Assembly (NCBI GenBank): GCA_036268875.1
Contig: DATATI010000036.1
Span: 1 to 64,000 of the forward strand
DNA length: 64,000 nucleotides
Direction: 5' to 3'
Source: Polyangia bacterium
GTDB lineage: Bacteria; Myxococcota_A; Polyangia; Fen-1088
Numbering within the stretch: position 1 is the stretch's first letter; the number at the start of each line of letters is the position of its first letter. Both the position numbers and the translations under genes were made by a program. Below are positions 60,429 to 64,000 of this stretch, piece after piece. The notes beneath the pieces are model-generated. The model saw only the letters and a program-made list of their open reading frames with translations, made no database searches and was not told the DNA's origin.

Positions 60429-60737
60429 TCAGATCAGGATCACCAGCAACACCACCAGCAACACCACCGCCAAGGTCGAGCCGCCGATGTAAACGCCCAC
60501 GGACCCGCCCTTGAAATCGGCGATCTGCGGGACCTGGGCTTCGCGCTGGGCATAGTCAGACTGGCCCAGCAATGATTCTTCCGATGCGGCGGGACCGGGA
60601 ACGGTCTGCGCTGGCACGGACGAAACCGGAGGGTTTGGTTGTCCGCCGGCGTCGGCTCGGGCGCTGCCCGCGGTCCCCACCAGCAACACCGCCAGAACCG
60701 CAGTGGCAACCTGTCTCTTGAGAGAAATGAGCGTCAT
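60429..60737 (-). CDS. Small exported protein with C-terminal membrane helix
   Basis: A 102-residue protein. It has an N-terminal signal or anchor segment (VATAVLAVLLVGTAGSARAD), a Pro/Ser-rich middle with SLLGQSDYAQREAQVPQIAD, and a C-terminal hydrophobic end (VYIGGSTLAVVLLVVLLVIL) ending directly at the stop. I know similar short proteins only as hypothetical. AAAGGA precedes the ATG at 60737. It lies between the sigma-54-type regulator gene and the amino-acid transporter operon on the same strand, with 215 and 70 bp gaps. Confidence 0.65.
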   Translation of the reverse strand: MTLISLKRQVATAVLAVLLVGTAGSARADAGGQPNPPVSSVPAQTVPGPAASEESLLGQSDYAQREAQVPQIADFKGGSVGVYIGGSTLAVVLLVVLLVILI

Positions 60738-60951
60738 CGTCGGTCCTTTCCGAATGGTTGGCTCGCTACACCAGAGACACTCATCAAATGTCGCGCCAAA
60801 CCACGACCCGCTGGTCTTGCCCGCCAAGGGTGCGATCTTCGGCGGTTGCGCTTTCACCGAAGCCGACCGGGGATCACCGGCGGGTAACGGCGGCGCTGCG
60901 TCGGTTGCCGATCCGTGACCCGCCGGCGCGGGGCGCGCGGCAGCAGCGCGT

Positions 60952-62319
<1,368 letters not shown>

Positions 62320-62330
62320 GGGGAATTCCG

Positions 62331-63632
62331 TCAGCGATTGTCTGCGACAAAGGGGCGTCGAGGCAATGTCACAACGAAGGTGGCGCCCGGCCCGTCGCTT
62401 CGGCCCAGAGTCAACGTGCCGCCATGTCGGTCGACAATGCGGCGGGCGATGGCCAGGCCGAGGCCCGTGCCGCCGGTCTTGGTGGTGAAGTAAAGCTCGA
62501 ACACCCGCTGACCCAGATCAGCGGGAATGCCGGGGCCGCGATCGGCGACGGCGATCTCGACCGCGTCGGCGCGCGCCCCGGTGTGGACGGCGATCGCGCC
62601 TGCGGCCTGCGCCTGGGCGGCGTTCGACAGCAGGTTGGCGAACACCTGGCGCAGCAGGGCCGGATCGACGTCGATGACGGGCAGGGCGTCGCCGCCGACG
62701 AGAACCTGCACACCAGGAAACGCCGCCTCGGTTCCTCGCGCCGTCTCCGCCAGCAGCGCGCCGAGATCGCTGGGCGCCAGCGCCAGCGGCCGGTCGGACG
62801 CCAGGCTCAGCAGATCTTGGGTGAGGCGGCGCAGGCGTTCGACCTCTTCGGCGATGTCATTCAATGATTGGCGGTCGCGCTCGCCCAGGGTGGCGCCGTT
62901 GCGCTCGCGCATCAGGTCGATGGTGCCGCGGATGACGCCCAGCGGATTGCGGATCTCGTGCGCGGCCATCGCCGCCACTCGTGACAGCAACTCGCCGCGC
63001 GCCGCTGACGCTGCCGCTTGTTGCCGCGCGCGCTCGGCCCTGGCAAACCGGCCGGCCAGCACCGCCAGGGCCATCGCCGACAGCACCGCCAGCAGCACGG
63101 CGACGTCACGGGCCCGTCCCAGCCGGGTCTGCTCGGCGACGAATTGCTGACCGGCCTCCAGCACCAGCACGCTGCGCGCGCCGCCGGCGTCGCGGCCGAC
63201 CGGAAAATATCCGGTCATCACCGTCAGCGCGCCGAACGCGTAACCGGGCACCACGGTCGGCGCACCGCCCAGCGCGGCCGCCACCTGGCGGGCATCGACG
63301 CGCAGCAGATCCGCCCGTCGGCCCGCCGTCCCGGCGGCGTCGGCGGCGACCCGCAGCGCCGGCGTCACCACATACGCGGCTTCCAGCCTGTTCGAGCGCA
63401 TCACCGCTTGCAGATCGGCAGCGGTGGGCGCCTGGCGATCCAGCAGGGCCGCCGCCGATTCGCCGGCGCCGAACAGCCGTTCCTGCAGCACGCGCTCGAC
63501 CGCGCCCGCCGCCGCTCGGTGCAGGTACAGCGTCGCCCCCAGGGCGCCCAAAAGACCGAGGGCCGCGACGGCGATCGGCGCTGCCCGCCGGGCGCGCGGC
63601 TCCGCCTCCGTCGACGTCTCGCTCGTCTTCAT
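62331..63632 (-). CDS. Sensor histidine kinase (membrane-bound)
   Basis: A 433-residue kinase. Two transmembrane helices (about 18-40 and 178-198) flank a periplasmic sensor domain of about 140 residues. The phosphoacceptor His225 sits in MAAHEIRNPLGVIRGTIDLM. The ATP-binding part has the N-box FANLLSNAAQAQAAG, G1 VADRGPGIPADLG, the F-box FELYFTTKTGGTGLGLAIAR (with G2). It phosphorylates the NtrC-type regulator downstream. Its ATG overlaps the TGA of the preceding, window-truncated gene (ATGA), so the three genes form one unit. Confidence 0.95.
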   Translation of the reverse strand: MKTSETSTEAEPRARRAAPIAVAALGLLGALGATLYLHRAAAGAVERVLQERLFGAGESAAALLDRQAPTAADLQAVMRSNRLEAAYVVTPALRVAADAAGTAGRRADLLRVDARQVAAALGGAPTVVPGYAFGALTVMTGYFPVGRDAGGARSVLVLEAGQQFVAEQTRLGRARDVAVLLAVLSAMALAVLAGRFARAERARQQAAASAARGELLSRVAAMAAHEIRNPLGVIRGTIDLMRERNGATLGERDRQSLNDIAEEVERLRRLTQDLLSLASDRPLALAPSDLGALLAETARGTEAAFPGVQVLVGGDALPVIDVDPALLRQVFANLLSNAAQAQAAGAIAVHTGARADAVEIAVADRGPGIPADLGQRVFELYFTTKTGGTGLGLAIARRIVDRHGGTLTLGRSDGPGATFVVTLPRRPFVADNR

Positions 63633-64000
63633 GGCCGGCGCCGTTCGGTCGCGGCGGCGGCCCGACGCGCGCGCGCCGCGCCGGCCTGGGCCTCGCCTCG
63701 TCGGTGTCCATCGCTGCGCAGAGCGGCCAGCGCTGCCGCCTCGTCGAAATAGGCCGCGGCCAGCGTCGCGCGCCCGGCCACCAGCGCCGCCTGTGCTTGG
63801 GTGTGATACCAGTCGATCGCCGCTGGTGCCGGCGCCGCGCTCAGAAGCGGCGCCAGGTCGCGCCGGATCTGGCGCGCCTGGGCGGCGATCTTGGGCGCGG
63901 GGTCGGCGCCCAGCGCGGCCAGCAGACGATCGGCGCAGGTGTAAAGGCGGGCGTCATAGCAAGCGAGCGCGTGGTAATAATCGAAGAGTCCGTCGCGCTC
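63629..64000 (-). CDS. Hypothetical protein, C-terminal fragment (start beyond window)
   Basis: The last 123 residues of a gene entering from the right edge. The visible part is helical and Ala/Arg-rich, with LFDYYHALACYDARLYTCAD and WYHTQAQAALVAGRATLAAA, compatible with TPR-like helical pairs, though no clear repeat consensus can be read. It is translationally coupled to the histidine kinase gene and so may belong to the signalling system. No function is proposed. Confidence 0.6.
   Translation of the reverse strand, partial: ERDGLFDYYHALACYDARLYTCADRLLAALGADPAPKIAAQARQIRRDLAPLLSAAPAPAAIDWYHTQAQAALVAGRATLAAAYFDEAAALAALRSDGHRRGEAQAGAARARRAAAATERRRP

Overview
The window is very GC-rich and dense in genes. 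It looks like chromosomal DNA of a Myxococcota-type (deltaproteobacterial) bacterium. The basis is inference from gene content: many exported lipoproteins with long Gly/Ser- or Asp/Ala-rich tethers, two DUF1592/DUF1552 gene sets, SPW-repeat and SHOCT proteins, a sigma-54 two-component system, and many GTG/TTG starts with 1-4 nt stop/start overlaps. There is no rRNA, integrase, transposase or CRISPR array. The only RNA gene seen is an initiator tRNA.

Layout. 1-1.6 kb: partial DUF58 gene and a MoxR ATPase. 1.8-4 kb: Prc-like S41 protease. 4.1-9.2 kb: lipase-maturation-factor homologue, phytoene-desaturase-like flavoprotein, and three small or membrane proteins (one SPW repeat, one DUF4396). 9.3-16.1 kb: translationally coupled TamA/TamB-like pair for outer-membrane assembly. 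16.3-18.1 kb: second SPW-repeat protein, a Spy/CpxP-like protein and a SHOCT protein. 18.4-21.3 kb: EmrA/EmrB-type efflux pair. 21.7 kb: tRNA-fMet with terminator. 21.9-24.5 kb: DUF6918-like protein, MFS transporter and inositol-phosphatase family enzyme. 24.5-28.1 kb: LamG lipoprotein and family GH2 glycosidase on Gly/Ser tethers. 28.2-34.9 kb: Ppx/GppA phosphatase, membrane-anchored unknown, stand-alone flap exonuclease, ferritin-like, CBS and DUF3224 proteins, soluble transhydrogenase SthA and an HDOD regulator. 35-41.8 kb: tethered beta-propeller, DUF1592, DUF1552, beta-sandwich-like and DUF1566 proteins. 41.8-42.7 kb: decayed cytochrome-like gene. 42.9-50.6 kb: topoisomerase III, class-C beta-lactamase-fold hydrolase, EamA exporter coupled to an IlvD/Edd dehydratase, CHAP-like protein. 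50.7-57.2 kb: EGF-like lipoprotein, SF2 helicase without an obvious start, and a second, divergent DUF1552/DUF1592 pair. 57.2-60.4 kb: amino-acid ABC transporter lacking its ATPase gene. 60.4-64 kb: small membrane protein, NtrC-type regulator, histidine kinase and a partial gene.

How the genes fit together. The dominant theme is the cell envelope and surface: export and assembly (TamAB-like, Prc-like protease, Spy-like), efflux and uptake (EmrAB, MFS, EamA, amino-acid ABC) and surface display of enzymes on flexible tethers. The most intriguing part is the pair of DUF1592 (Sec lipoprotein with haem-type Cys/His motifs) and DUF1552 (twin-arginine exported) sets. They are accompanied by tethered sugar-related proteins and may be an uncharacterised exported redox or polysaccharide-processing module. 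This functional reading is inference.
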